A stretch of 64,000 bases of DNA from Coenobita brevimanus (GCA_032717465.1 CM064632.1:28107480-28171479); one strand, 5' to 3'. Counted from the stretch's first letter, positions 1 through 12,839 are shown. The notes: generated from the sequence alone by a model not told the origin. Program-made: numbers and translations.

Positions 1-115
1 CAGAGATCTGAGTAATCCAAGGACCAGCCTGGTTCCCAGTCAAAAGTGTAGACCTGACGTCTCACTTGTTGGCCCCACAAGACACAATATGTCCAAGGCC
101 TGTACATACACGTGT

Positions 116-740
116 ACTGTAGGTTAAGAGGGAAGTGAGAACTCTGCAGAGGCGACTTGAGGCTATGGAAGACCCGAGTTTGCACAAGGATTCTCAGCTC
201 CCCGATACTAATATAAGTACTGTAGGTTAAGGGGGAAGTTCGAGAGAGAACTCCGCAGAGGCGACTCGAGGCTATGGAAGACCCGAGTTTGCACAAGGAT
301 TCTCAGCTCCCCGATAGTAATATAAGTACTGTAGGTTAAGGGGGAAGTTCGAGAGAGAACTCCGCAGAGGCGACTCGAGGCTATGGAAGACCCAAGTTTG
401 CACAAGGATTCTCAGCTCCCCGATACTAATATAAGCACTGTAGGTTAAGGGGGAAGTGAGAACTCTGCAAAGGCGACTTGAGGCTATGGAAGACCCAAGT
501 TTGCACAAGGATTCTCAGCTCTCCGATACTAATATAAGTACTGTAGGTTAAGGGGGAAGTGAGAACTCCGCGGAGGCGACTTGAGGCTATGGAAGACCCA
601 AGTTTGCACAAGGATTCTCAGCTCTCCGATACTAATATAAGTACTGTAGGTTAAGGCACAGGTTGAGGACCCGTGTGCAGTTCGAGGCTATGGAAGACCC
701 GAGTTTGCACACGGATTCTCAACTTGCCGACACTAATCGT
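116..740. repeat. Tandem satellite, 103/109-bp unit, about six copies
   Basis: Units begin at about 116, 219, 328, 437, 540 and 643, each opening with ACTGTAGGTTAAG. Spacings are 103, 109, 109, 103 and 103 bp. The 6-bp difference comes from two variants of the segment after GGGGGAAGT, one with TCGAGAGAGAAC and one with GAGAAC. The last unit is diverged and fades near 740. Short open frames on the minus strand repeat with the unit and are not genes. Confidence 0.9.
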
Positions 741-1390
741 GTGCTATAATTAATGGCGACCTCGAATGTATGAAGCTTAGGCTGTCACTTGTATTTTTCG
801 GCCAGAGCGTATTTTTCGTAGCATGTACTGATTGCTAGGCAGAGAGAGTAATTGTATCTTAATAAGAATTTTGTCTCACTGACACTTTTGATGCTCCACA
901 TTAATTGGTTTTGCAGGTACAGCAATGGGTGTAGCAGTTTTGCTGTTCGGGCCAGCTGATCATCTGCCGCACGCTGCTGCCTCTTCTCCTCTGCCTTCGT
1001 CGTCGCCATATTATTATTTACTATATCATTTACACGTAGGTACAGTTACACTACAACTGTCACACCTACACCGTGTATTACATACATCACACTACACAAC
1101 AATTAGTTGTCAGTGTAAATGTAGCGACTTTTCGTTCAGTTTGACCTGAGTACAGGATTTTCACCGTCGTCACGGAGTTTTTCCCTCAAGCTTGCTTCTA
1201 TTAACGTAAATACGAGTTTTTTTTTTTTTTTTTCGCTCACTGGCGACTGTGACTTTCTCCTGTAGCAGGATAGCACACACACCACAGTGTGAATCTTGTG
1301 TGACTGAGTTAAGATGTGTACAAATATATATATAAATATATCCACAAATTTTTTCCCATAAGGAAAAAATTTAATTTTGTAGGGGCGTAA
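741..1390 (-). other. Probable leader and gag start region of an LTR element
   Basis: Read on the minus strand, this stretch follows the putative LTR at 1391-2417. It holds about 380 bases of non-coding leader and then a short open frame (785-1009). It includes a T17-T19 run near 1217-1235 and no other recognisable gene. I could not identify a convincing primer-binding site next to the LTR edge. A tRNA-like string TGGCGACTGTGAC occurs near 1241 on the plus strand, which is the wrong strand for this model. Confidence 0.3.
785..1009 (-). pseudogene. Short 74-codon frame, possible Gag N-terminus
   Basis: The frame opens with ATG at 1009 in an A/T-rich leader. Its first 30 or so codons mostly end in G or C and encode a charged, Ala/Glu/Lys/Gln-rich segment followed by a Leu-rich patch, unlike the AT-rich surroundings. 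After about residue 33 the composition changes, and a different frame then looks more coding-like, so a frameshift is possible. It lies about 380 bp downstream of the minus-strand LTR, where a gag gene would start. I see no zinc knuckle, protease or RT, and the element stops at the satellite near 740. It could instead be an isolated host exon. No family is recognised. Confidence 0.25.
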
Positions 1391-1415
1391 TGTCACGAAT
1401 CAAATTCGTGACATT
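1389..1415. repeat. Perfect hairpin at LTR edge, 12-bp arms
   Basis: AATGTCACGAAT at 1389-1400 and ATTCGTGACATT at 1404-1415 are exact inverted repeats separated by CAA. The hairpin overlaps the proposed LTR end, so the terminal TGTCACG motif is repeated in inverted form a few bases inside the element. Confidence 0.9.
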
Positions 1416-2417
1416 TCCCTTTTGTGAGAAGCCACGAACTATTAGTGGAAAACTCACTGTTTATCATTCAGTTAACCGCTCATTCGGATGGAAGCTTTGT
1501 CAAATCAATTTTTCATTGTCATACGTGATCGTCTCTGTATGAGACATTAGCGCTTCCGCTGAGCGATTTGTTTTGGGCACGTTTCGCTCACTTGACCGTT
1601 AGAAAAATGCGGCCTATTGCTCCCCCTTTTTTCCCACGACTTAGTCAGTCCAGTTGTTGCTTTGACGGAGAGAGGTCCTGTGCTCCAGAAGTGTGAGAGG
1701 AGAGGTCAGCTAGCACCCAAGCTCCACAAGATCACAGTCTCCAGTGCTCCCACCTTGGTGATACAAAGCATTCATCGACTAGTATTTCCTTCTTGTATTT
1801 TTCTAGTCTTAAGAGTTTAATTAAGGTGTTTTTCCTAGGCGTAAGTATTTAGCTTTTGCGTGAGTGAGTGAGTGCGATCTCATTAATTTGATTTTGAATT
1901 GTAACGTTAAATTAATTTTGTAATCAATAAATTTAACAGTTCTTTTTCTTGAACTTAATGTAAAGTAAACTCTTGTTTCATTTCTCCAAATTAAGCTTAT
2001 TTTCCATATAGCTCCTAGCTTGCATAAACGTTTTGCTATTCATAACTGGTACTCAGACCAGTCTTGCTTTATTAACTTAAAATCCGTTGTGCCACCTAGG
2101 AGTTAAGCATCAGCAAGAACCTGATATTATTATTAGTATTAGTTATTTATTGTCAGGGGTGAAGTAACTTTCTCCTGAGGCTAACAGTACTAATTCAGCA
2201 TTTGTGAGTAATTAGTCTCTGCTGTGTACTGTTGAGAAAGTTTATAAATTCTCGTTCTGAGAGAATCGTGCGAAGCAGGCCAGCGTAAAGTAATCGTTGT
2301 TTGATTTAGTAAGACAATCACTGTCCCTGCTCTTCAATATTATTGAATATTATTATCAATTAAATAATATTTAGCATTTATTATTATAAAAACCCCGTAA
2401 TAGAAAAACCCCGTGAC
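1391..2417 (-). mobile_element. Putative long terminal repeat (about 1.03 kb)
   Basis: The block starts TGTCACGAAT and ends CCCCGTGACA, so it has TG...CA ends with an inverted TGTCACG/CGTGACA pair. It is AT-rich and has AATAAA-type signals on either strand. Minus orientation is chosen because a leader and a possible Gag frame follow its 1391 edge. No target duplication is visible. None is expected if this is the 5' LTR of an element whose 3' part is lost. The boundaries rest on the terminal motifs only, and no second LTR lies in the window to confirm them. Confidence 0.4.
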
Positions 2418-2667
2418 AGAGAGAGGGGGAAGGGTGTGCGCGGAGGGGGAAGAGGGCAAAGGGGGTGGGTATATAGGGGAGGGGAGTGTGGGGAGGAAGG
2501 GGAAAGCTTGGGGAGAGGAGAAGAGAAGAGGAGGGAAAGGGGGATGATGTGAGTGGGGATAAAGAAGGGGGAGGGGAGGGGAAGAGAAAGGGGGTTTTGG
2601 GAACTGAGGAGGATATGGGGAGGAAGGGGAGAAGACTTGTGGGGAAAGGGAGAAAGTGCTATGGAAG

Positions 2668-2709
<42 letters not shown>

Positions 2710-2710
2710 A
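2418..2710. repeat. Purine-rich tract ending in (TG)n and (AG)n
   Basis: G/A-rich DNA on the plus strand, with runs such as GGGGAGGGG, runs into (TG)n at about 2671-2689 and (AG)n at about 2690-2708. An 87-codon open frame across it is Gly/Arg/Lys/Glu-rich low-complexity translation and is not a gene. Confidence 0.85.
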
Positions 2711-3685
2711 GGGGGGAGGAACCAGTGCATGAGCTTCAGGCTATGGTAAAAAAATAGTTATTTATCGGTGGCGTAATATTGCACTGCTGTTATTAATGTC
2801 CTCAATAAAGCCTCATTAATTTAGATTTCAATAAACAAGCGAGGCACAATGGCATATTTACCAGATTCATTGAGAGATATATAAAACAAACAGCCCACCA
2901 GTTGACCCGGTAAAATCATCCTTCTGTGAACCCGTCTGATGTCACAACAGGTTCAAGGTTTAGATTTAACAGGCTGATGCTTTCGTCAGGGTTGGAGCTG
3001 GAAAAAACATCAATTTGTTATGACTGCTATGTACTGTTGCCTCATAAGTTCAGTTCCTCCTGTAGCCTACTGTAGCTCGTTATGTTAATTACGGTACTTC
3101 AAACTACAGCTGGTTAAAACACACAAACTAACCGGACAGATTGCAGTGACGATATGCAACATTACTCAAACTAAAATCATTTTAATAGTTACATCAGGAA
3201 GAGGAACGGAACCTTTGGAGGCAACAGTACTTCAATGCAGTCACGTCAATAGAGGAGAGAAAGTAAGATACGGTATTGGCAAGACTCTTTTTTTTTTAAC
3301 TCTAATTTCAGGATCACCAGTAATTGTCTAACGTCATCAACCGCATCCCATACTACAGAGTGCAGTCCGCAACGGTACAGAAAGGTCAGACAGGGTTCCT
3401 CATCACAGCATGCAAAATTTCCGTCAATAACCGATACTTCTCCACATCCTCGGCTTCTCTGTTTAATTATAAATCGATTAATGTCCTATAATCATGTTGG
3501 AAAGGCCTGGAAATCCTCCTCATCATCATCAATGAGACGGGGCAGAACTATGATTGTATACTAAAACTCGCCAAAGGGAAGCCAGCCCCTCAATCTTTTA
3601 TGGCCATTTGTGGGATGCGTATGATCAATAGGGTTAAGTAATATACTTATCTTTTCATTGTCGCACTCCAAAATAGGAAAATCTA
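2711..3685. other. No recognisable feature
   Basis: Ordinary AT-leaning sequence with one T9 run near 3290. I see no coding bias, splice-bounded open frame or repeat match to the rest of the window. Confidence 0.5.
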
Positions 3686-4010
3686 TATATCTATCTATCG
3701 ATTATTGCCAGACGCCACAATCCCGTAAGGGGTGGCCGTTTGTCTTTGAGTTAGTTGTTTACGGGAAGCAAACTCTCCACCAACCCACTTGTTGACACAA
3801 AAGGTTATATGGTTCCCACCCAGCGTTGTAAATGGTTTTCTATGGCATACAGGAAACCATTAGTCTTGCCAATACCGTAAAAAGTGACAGGAAAGATGGG
3901 AGAAACAGGAAGAGGAGGGCAGACACAGAAAGAGAATGATAAAAGTGTTGGAAGAAGTAGGTGGCAGTACATCAAGTGAGTGGATGATGGTCGCCACCAC
4001 TGACCACCGA
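3686..4010 (-). mobile_element. Mosaic SINE: shared head joined to 5S-SINE body
   Basis: Read on the minus strand, the 5' part (about 4010 down to 3797) matches the head of the elements at 8382-8907 and 11672-12150. Shared landmarks are a CCACTCACTTGATGTA-type box, GGTTTCCTGT and AACCATATAACC. Just after AACCATATAACC the sequence switches to a body (about 3795-3705) that matches the 3' half of the 5S-derived SINE at 23253-23458, with shared TTGGTGGAG, AACTCAAAG and GGCGTCTGGCAAT. It ends in a short GATA tail (3686-3700). A possible imperfect target duplication is AAAATCTATAT against AAAATATAT. It encodes nothing. Confidence 0.7.
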
Positions 4011-4338
4011 AAATATATTAAACTGACAAAAAAAATAAAAAATAAAAAGAAAACAAAGTAAAGTATATTCAAGAAAACAAAACCTAGGGACAGAAATCAT
4101 ATTCAGCCAAAAGAAACCTAAGAAATGAACATGCGAAATCAGGCTAATGTGAAATAAAACATATCGTAGATGAAAAGAACGAATATGATAACTGACTCAG
4201 AAAACATAAATAATATGCGCAATAAAGTATATCTGAAAGGACGAAAGAGGAGTACAGTGCGACAGGAAACTGACAGGGAGATGCTTTAAAGTTTTGCTGC
4301 ATGTCATCACTATGCAAGTAAAACAAAGGTATATCGAT

Positions 4339-4340
<2 letters not shown>

Positions 4341-4402
<62 letters not shown>
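4341..4402. repeat. (CA)31 microsatellite
   Basis: Uninterrupted CA dinucleotides. Poly-Thr/His and poly-Cys/Val open frames across it are artefacts. Confidence 0.97.
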
Positions 4403-4404
<2 letters not shown>

Positions 4405-4445
4405 AGTGGATTTGTTGGGGAACATCTTAATATAAAGCAGCCATC

Positions 4446-4648
4446 AGGTAAGGAGGCTCCCTTTCACTTCTCCCTTACCTATTTTTTGGGGAGTCTGGCT
4501 GGTTTAGTTAATTTTGTAGGTTTATGCTGAGTATGGCGATTTCAGAAGGATTTTTGTAAGAGTCGGAGAGCAAGGTATAAACAAAAACAAAAAGAGTCAC
4601 TTAGGAAAAGGTGTTAGGGACCTTCCTTAACCGATGGGAACACCGGCC
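4446..4648. mobile_element. MITE family A, diverged copy
   Basis: The right end carries CACTTAGGAAAAGGTGTTAG then CCTTCCTTAACCGATG, matching the inverted terminal sequence of the better copies at 17748, 42726, 44665 and 48922. The left end (GTAAGGAGGCTCCC...) is a weaker inverted partner. The size of about 200 bp fits the family. Nothing is coded. Confidence 0.55.

Positions 4649-6654
<2,006 letters not shown>

Positions 6655-6724
<70 letters not shown>
6655..6724. repeat. (AT)n array, about 35 units
   Basis: Pure AT repeat between the putative solo LTR and the 5' edge of the LINE. It is likely the right half of the array interrupted by the LTR. Confidence 0.95.
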
Positions 6725-6728
<4 letters not shown>

Positions 6729-9249
6729 AACAGATTTCAGGCTCTAAGTAATGTTGAATGTGACATTGATGAGCTGAATGACAGACTAAGAAAAGTGCTC
6801 AGAGAATCAGCAGAGGTAGTAGGAAAACCTAATACAACCAAAGCCAAGAAGTATTCAGAAAAGACACTCGAGCTTATGAATAAACGAAAGGAAATGAAAG
6901 GAAAGACAAAGAAAGACGAAACAGAACGAACAGAATTACACAGGCTTATCAACAAAAGACAAAGAGAAGAAAAAAAAAAGAGAAACATAGATCAGATCAA
7001 AGAAACCATCAAAAATGGAAAAAATCTGAAACAAATCCGAAGTAAAATGGCACTAGGAAAGCAACAAATGACATCACTGAAAGTAAAAAACGGTGAAATC
7101 ATTAAATCCAGAGATAAGATGGTGAAAAGAGTTGAAGAATTTTACAAAGAACTGTATGCATCAAAGACAGTAGTACCAATAGATAACTTTTCAGTTGACA
7201 CAAGTGAAATATCTGAGGTAACACCAGACGAAGTAAATATTTGTCTTAAAAATATGAAAAGAGGGAAGGCTCCGGGAGAAGATGGAATAGTAACAGATTT
7301 ACTGTTGGATGCCGGAGTAGAAGTACAAAATAGGCTTGCCCACTTATTTACCCACTGCATAAAACAGAAGAAAATTCCCAAAACATGGTGTAATGCAATA
7401 GTTATTTTACTCTACAAAAAAGGTGACTCAAAAGATCTTAGTAACCATCGACCCATTAGCTTTATTATCAGTCATTTACAAACTCTTCGCTAAAGTCCTT
7501 ACGAATAGAATAACAACATTTTTGGAGGAAAACCAACCTCGTGAACAGGCAGGATTCCGAAGCGGGTATTCGACCATTGATCATCTACATACAATGAACC
7601 AGCTAATTGAGAAAACTATAGAATATAACAAATCACTGTGCTTAGGTTTTGTTGATTATGAAAAGACTTTCGACTCAGTGGAGCACATAGCAATTATAAA
7701 TTCATTGCGAGAACAAGGAATGAATTAGAACATTGTAAACCAGCTCGAAAACATATATAAAGAGGGAACTGCTACAGTTAAATTACATAAGGACTCAAAG
7801 AAAATTAAGACTGAGAAGGGCGTAAGTCAGTGAGATACAATTTCTCCAAAATTATTTACAGCATGCCTAGAAAGTATTTTCCGAAAGCTAGACTGGGAAA
7901 ACAAAGGAGTGAACATTGATGGAGAAAAGCTAAACCATTTAAGATATGCAGATGACACTGTCCTAATCTCAGAAACAGCGGAGGCATTGCAAGAAATGTT
8001 AAATGACCTGAACAGAGAAAGTCTCAAAGTAGGACTGAAGATGAACCAAAGTAAAACTAAAGTAATGTTTAATCCATAAACACCAAAGAGCGTTCTCAGA
8101 ATAAGCGATGAAATTCTTGAAGAAGTTCAGGAGTACAACTACTTGGGACAAATACTAAAATTAACGAAAGATCATGATGGCGAAATAAAAAGACGCATTA
8201 CAATTGGATGGGAAGCTTTCCGTAAACATAGAGACACTATGAAAAGTAGCTTGCCAGTTTGTATGAAACGAAAAGTATATAACGAATGTATAATTCCAGC
8301 TGTGAAGTATGGTTGTGAGACCTGGAAACTGACAAAATCGATGGAAAATAAATTAATCCGTTCTCAGAGAGCAAATGGAAATATCCATCCATCCATCCAT
8401 CCATCATCCAACCCTACGTTGCCCCATGAGAAGCGTAGGAGCCCGGGGCTAGGCAAGTTGGTCCTGACATTTAAAATGAGAGTGACCAGCCTCACTCATC
8501 CCTGAGTGGCATTACATGAGCAATAAACCCCAACCTCCCCTTGGATATAAACCTGCACTGGCTCAATCCGATTGGGGAGCTGTAATTACCCGCTAAACCA
8601 CCAGGCGCCAAAATTCGGTTATATGGTTACCATCCAGCGTAGTAAATGTTTTCCTGGTGTACAGGAAACCATTTAGTTTGTCACTCAGTGTAGAGTTACC
8701 CACAAGCAGAAGGAAGAGGAAAGAATGAAGGAAAGAAAGGCAGACGAGGGAGTGTAAAGTCACCCGTAGGCAGAAGGACGAGAAAAGAATAAAGGAAAGA
8801 AAGACAGAAGAGGATGGAAGGAAAGAAGGATGGAGGAGACGAAAGGGCAGACACCCGAGAGCAGCACTACATCGAGTGAGTGGATGGTGAGCACCCCCAC
8901 CTACCACAAAATGGAAAGATCAATGTTGGGAATATCTTTAGGAGACAGGAAAAGATCAGCTTGGGTGAGAGAGCAGACTAAAGTCAAAGATAATATAGAA
9001 GTTATAAAGGAACAGAAATGGAGGTGGGCAGGCCATATAGCAAGAATAAGGGATAACCGATGGAGTACGAGGCTGACGGACTGGACACCAAGAGAATGTA
9101 AGCATAGCAGAAAAAGGCCAGACAGGAGGTGGAGAGATGAGATAGAGAAATTTGCAGGGAAAACGTGGCAAAGATTGGCTCAGTCAAGGAATTCGGGGAA
9201 AAGGTTGGGGGAGGCCTTTGTTCAGCAGTGGACTAGTTATTGCTGCTGA
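6729..9249 (+). pseudogene. Broken LINE reverse transcriptase
   Basis: RT would copy element RNA at the nicked target in the nucleus. The readable parts, in order, are a Lys/Glu-rich linker (6729-7140), RT motifs GKAPGEDGI (near 7260) and HRPIS (near 7450), then in the next frame AGFR and FVDYEKTFDSVEH (near 7650-7690), the palm motif YADDTVLIS (near 7945), a thumb region with YLGQ and VKYGCETWKLT (near 8310), and after the SINE the C-terminal block to the TGA at 9247. Defects are a frameshift near 7460, in-frame stops near 7726, 7832 and 8078, and the SINE insertion. FVDYEKTFDSV has T where Ala is usual. It is clearly dead. Confidence 0.85.
8382..8907 (-). mobile_element. 526-bp SINE nested in the LINE
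   Basis: Flanked by a perfect 9-bp direct repeat AAATGGAAA (8373-8381 and 8908-8916), which joins the interrupted RT frame when the insert is ignored. On the minus strand it has a head with CCATCCACTCACTCGATG and AACCATATAACC, then GGCGCCTGGTGGTTTAGCGG, which resembles a Pol III A box, then GGTTTATATCC, which resembles a B box. The 3' end is (ATGG)n (plus strand 8384-8405). It aligns throughout with 11672-12150. The tRNA-like promoter lies in the middle, so the element is probably composite. Confidence 0.85.
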
Positions 9250-9251
9250 TG

Positions 9252-9256
<5 letters not shown>

Positions 9257-9319
<63 letters not shown>

Positions 9320-9487
9320 AATAAATCCCTTGGTAACGTGTGATTCACATATACGCTGATATTCACAAGGAAGGGGAAAGGCGAAAATGTCCCGAGCGCT
9401 TTCGTGTAATCACATCTTACAGCAGATAGATAGATAAATAGATAAACAAACATATCTATCTATCTATCTATCAATCTATCTACTTAT

Positions 9488-9561
<74 letters not shown>

Positions 9562-9633
9562 GATGGATACAGGCAGATAAATATAACTCTCTCTATCTCT
9601 CTATATCTATATCTATCTATCTATCTATTTGTC

Positions 9634-9665
<32 letters not shown>

Positions 9666-9691
9666 TGGATACAGGCAGATAAATATAACAC

Positions 9692-9733
<42 letters not shown>

Positions 9734-9735
9734 AA
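9257..9735. repeat. Cluster of AT, GATA, GA and TC microsatellites
   Basis: (AT)30 at 9257-9316, GATA/TATC-type repeats at 9427-9480, (AT)n at 9488-9556, TATC at 9590-9630, (GA)n at 9635-9661, and (TC)n at 9694-9731. A string of about 25 bases (ATGGATACAGGCAGATAAAT) occurs twice, near 9562 and 9666, so the compound block was itself duplicated. Confidence 0.93.
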
Positions 9736-10069
9736 ACTGAAAACATCACACGCCGTCCAAAACGACCCACAAATCTATATTCGTTCACCAGCAATGACGG
9801 GAAGGCTGAATGGCGAGGCTGCACTGACAGATGGCGACAAGCATGACAGAGACGATGTGGGGGTGAGGTATGAGGTACGGAATATAACCATAGAGAACAG
9901 AGTTATAACCAGCCTTCTCTGTCACCATCTTACACTTTTCTATGCCATCATAAAGGGATCTGAAACAGCGAGGTTGTACAGAGATAGACAAGGACATGGG
10001 TAGGGAAGAGACAGAGAATATTAATACAGGGCAGAGTCACAGCCACAGCCAATTGTCTTACACAATTAG
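9736..10069. other. No recognisable feature
   Basis: Mixed-composition sequence. The 69- and 70-codon open frames on the two strands show no coding signature. Confidence 0.45.
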
Positions 10070-10262
10070 TACAGAGACTTCCTGACACATTTTACTTGTC
10101 GATTTATTATACACGTCACTAATTTTTACCATACTGTTCGTTACCAAAGCAAGCGATATCGATAAGAGGACTGAACAGATATGGTACGAGAGAAATATGG
10201 ATGTACTATACATAATAAATCGCTATGGAAAAGGTGTTGCGAAGCCAATGTCGTCAGTAATA
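10070..10262. mobile_element. MITE family A, diverged copy
   Basis: The left part reads ACTTCCTGACACATTTTACT and GATTTATTAT near 10076-10110. The right part reads AATAAATCGCTATGGAAAAG and GTGTTGCGAAG near 10214-10246. These are inverted counterparts of each other and match the termini of the family A copies elsewhere in the window. The outer GGCCCGTATTCTCG ends are lost. Confidence 0.55.
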
Positions 10263-10442
10263 CCACTCCATCCCTGCCACCAAACTATACCGGCCTATAC
10301 CAGCCTATACCACAGTGGAATGCGAGAAGCGTGTAAGGTCCTATTAACGCCTTCATTCTGACGACGTGTTTTATGTTTTATTCTCGTTTCCTTCACACGA
10401 TTTTCCTCGACCTAGGAGAGACACCAGGCTAAGGGAGACTCC
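10263..10442. other. No recognisable feature
   Basis: Short spacer. CCTATACC is repeated three times near 10290-10312. Confidence 0.4.
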
Positions 10443-10815
10443 GTGGAAACTCTAACCCCGTCACTGCAAATGTTCTACCCCGTCACAACAAATGTTCTGT
10501 CCCGTCACTGCAAATGTACCACCCTGTCATTGCAAATGCTCTACCACGTCACTGCAAATGTTCTACCCTGTCACTGTAAATGCTCTACCCCGTCACTGCA
10601 GACGTTCTCTCTAAAACCCCATACCTGTAGAGTGTAGACCTTCTCTCTAAAACCTCGTCACTGCAAATGTTCTCTCTTCAACCGTCACTGCAGATATTCT
10701 CTCTAAAACCTCGTCACTGCAAATGTTCTCTCTTCAACCGTCACTGAAGATGTTCTCTCTAAAACCCGTCACTGCAGATGTTCTCTCTTCAATCCGTCAC
10801 TGCAGGTGTTCTCTC
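10443..10815. repeat. Degenerate tandem repeat, about 22-24 bp core
   Basis: The core CGTCACTGCAAATGTTCT recurs about 13 times. The first block (10453-10610) has CTACCCCGTCACTGCAAATG units. The second block (10640-10815) alternates TCTCTAAAACC and TCTCTTCAACC between cores, giving a higher-order unit of about 57-60 bp. A 64-codon open frame across it repeats with the unit. Confidence 0.85.
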
Positions 10816-11008
10816 CAAATCTATAAAAATCGTCTGACGGAAGAAAGACTACAAATGACACATGCACCATTGTAGTGAAGGGCTTTACGTGGGATACTGA
10901 TAAAATCGGTCTGTTCTGGCCACCCTCATCACCACACATCACATTTACCATCATCGCTACTACTATTACCACCTTGCGTCACAAATCTACACCACCCTCA
11001 CCACTTTC

Positions 11009-11044
<36 letters not shown>

Positions 11045-11560
11045 ATATCAAACCCGCACACTATCACCCTACATAAGCGTCACCACTGCCATCACCAAAC
11101 TCAGTTTGATCACGACTCTCACCACCACACTTACCCTCGCCACACTCAAGCCTACATGTCGAGGGGTCAGGCTGGCAGGCAGGGATTCGTAATATATACA
11201 GGAAAAAATGAAAACAAAATCCAATAGAGCAAAAGCTTCCCCTATAGAAAAAAAAATATATATACCGGTATATATACGAGTATACCGTTTATAAAAGTGA
11301 GAAATAAGGTTTTACGATAAAGCTGTCGTGGGATCGAAGTTTGCATTTAAAGCCAGTTACAAAATCTTCCTATTCTGAAAGGTCGAAAATAGGGATTAGG
11401 CGATGACGATGCTGCTGGTGATGAATAAAACAAATGGATGTACGGTTATGGCGATTATAACGTTCTGTGGTTCCCAAACACTACCTGGTAATTACCAACT
11501 TTTAACAGAAAACCTTTGATGGCTTCCCCACTCCCAAAGGAGGAAATTCCTCCCTCTTAT

Positions 11561-11565
<5 letters not shown>
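10816..11565. other. No gene; (GA)n at 11010-11041
   Basis: Apart from one GA microsatellite and a CACC-rich stretch (10925-11140), no repeat, RNA or coding signal is recognised. Confidence 0.5.
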
Positions 11566-11618
<53 letters not shown>

Positions 11619-11641
11619 ATAGATAGATAGATAGATAGATT
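11566..11641. repeat. (AT)n followed by (GATA)n
   Basis: AT dinucleotides at about 11568-11613 run into seven GATA units to about 11641. Confidence 0.95.
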
Positions 11642-11671
11642 ATTTATTTAGACAGTATGGTATGTATTTGT

Positions 11672-12150
11672 GGTAGGTGGGGGCGCTCACCATCCACTCA
11701 CTCGATGTAGTGCTGCTCTCGGATGTCTGCCCTTTCCTCTCCATCCTTCTTTCCTTGTTCTTCTGCCTACGAGTAACTTTACACTTCCTCTTCTGTCTTT
11801 CTTTCCTTCATTCTGTCCACTTCCTTCAGCCTGTGGGTGACTCTACACTGAGTGACAAGCCAAATGGTTTCCTGTGCACCAGGAAGCCATTTACTACGCT
11901 GGGTGGTAACCATATAACCAAATTTTGGCGCCTGGTGGTTTAGTGGGTAATTATTGCGCTCCAATCGGATTGAGGCGGTGAAGGTTTATATTCAAGGGAT
12001 GGTTGGGGTTGATTGCTCATGTAATGCCACTCAGGGATGAGTGAGGCTGGTCACTCTTATCTTAAATGTCGGGACCAACTGCCTTGCCCCGGGCTCCTAT
12101 GCTCCTCATGGGGCAATGTAGGACTGGATGATGGATGGATGGATGGATGG
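11672..12150 (+). mobile_element. Full-length relative of the 526-bp SINE
   Basis: Aligns from end to end with the reverse complement of 8382-8907: GTGGTAGGTGGGGGCGCTCA at the 5' end, CCATCCACTCACTCGATG, a pyrimidine-rich middle, AACCATATAACC, the tRNA-like box TGGTTTAGTGGG, a B-box-like GGTTTATATTC, GCCACTCAGGGATGAGTGAG, and a (GGAT)n tail at 12126-12150. No clear target duplication is visible. It is non-coding, and the 88-codon frame inside is incidental. Confidence 0.85.
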
Positions 12151-12259
12151 TACACACACACACACACACACAACTTTACATGCATAAACACGGCTTCACT
12201 GATGACATGACCACGGCAAGCACAAATTATGTTTGCCTACTGGAACACGTCCAGGGAAA

Positions 12260-12297
<38 letters not shown>

Positions 12298-12301
12298 TAT
12301 T

Positions 12302-12346
<45 letters not shown>
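12151..12346. repeat. CA, GT and GA microsatellites with short spacer
   Basis: (CA)n at 12153-12172, (GT)n at about 12261-12296, and (GA)n at 12306-12346. The 248-codon open frame across 12135-12881 is low-complexity translation of these plus the SINE. Confidence 0.93.
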
Positions 12347-12348
<2 letters not shown>

Positions 12349-12745
12349 ATGATACAGTGGTAAAGTGTGCATTTTCGTACGCTGAAGAACGAGGGTTCGC
12401 GCCCCGCCAGGGTTTTAAACTTTGGGAGTGTTCACCCGGCCACGTACTGCATCGGTGGACACAAGGGGTGCTGTGGTTGAACCAGTGTCGCCTACTATAT
12501 GTAAAGTATGCTTGCACCGAGTCGGCTTGCGCGGGCCGATTACACTTGGTTCACAGACTACACACACATCCAAAGCCACTCCAACACTACAATTACACTT
12601 ACAAGCACTTCACACCCTACATACAATCTCTACCAGACAGCCTAAGCCACTTGGTAGAGATACATTGGCTGTATCGTCGCCGCTTCGGTCGGGATAGGCC
12701 GGTCCTGCAGTGGATTCTCAAATGGCTGATGATGATGATGATGAT

Positions 12746-12747
<2 letters not shown>
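12347..12747 (+). mobile_element. tRNA-derived SINE with (GAT)n tail
   Basis: The head has GATACAGTGGTAAAGTGTGC (A-box-like) and, about 33 bp on, GAGGGTTCGCGCCCC, a good B box of the GGTTCG type, so a Pol III internal promoter is likely. The body of about 320 bp has no coding signal. The 3' end is GATGATGATGATGATT, which passes directly into an AT array. It is different in sequence from the other SINEs in the window. Confidence 0.65.
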
Positions 12748-12820
<73 letters not shown>

Positions 12821-12839
12821 GCATATGTATGTATGCATA

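Larger units (their letters stand above)
6725..9256 (+). mobile_element. 5'-truncated, decayed LINE, RTE-like
   Basis: A non-LTR retrotransposon remnant beginning directly after an AT array, with its endonuclease domain missing. It carries an RT and the C-terminal segment typical of RTE-like elements, ends only a few bases after the stop codon and passes straight into (AT)n. A 526-bp SINE splits it at 8382-8907. The clade is inferred from the C-terminal GHIAR...W..RLT.WTPRE...R.W.DEI block and the very short 3' end, without a search. Confidence 0.8.

Noticed and set aside
1241..1262. TGGCGACTGTGAC as a plus-strand primer-binding site
   Set aside because: It is on the opposite strand to the LTR and gag-like model, and no LTR end with a partner could be defined just upstream.
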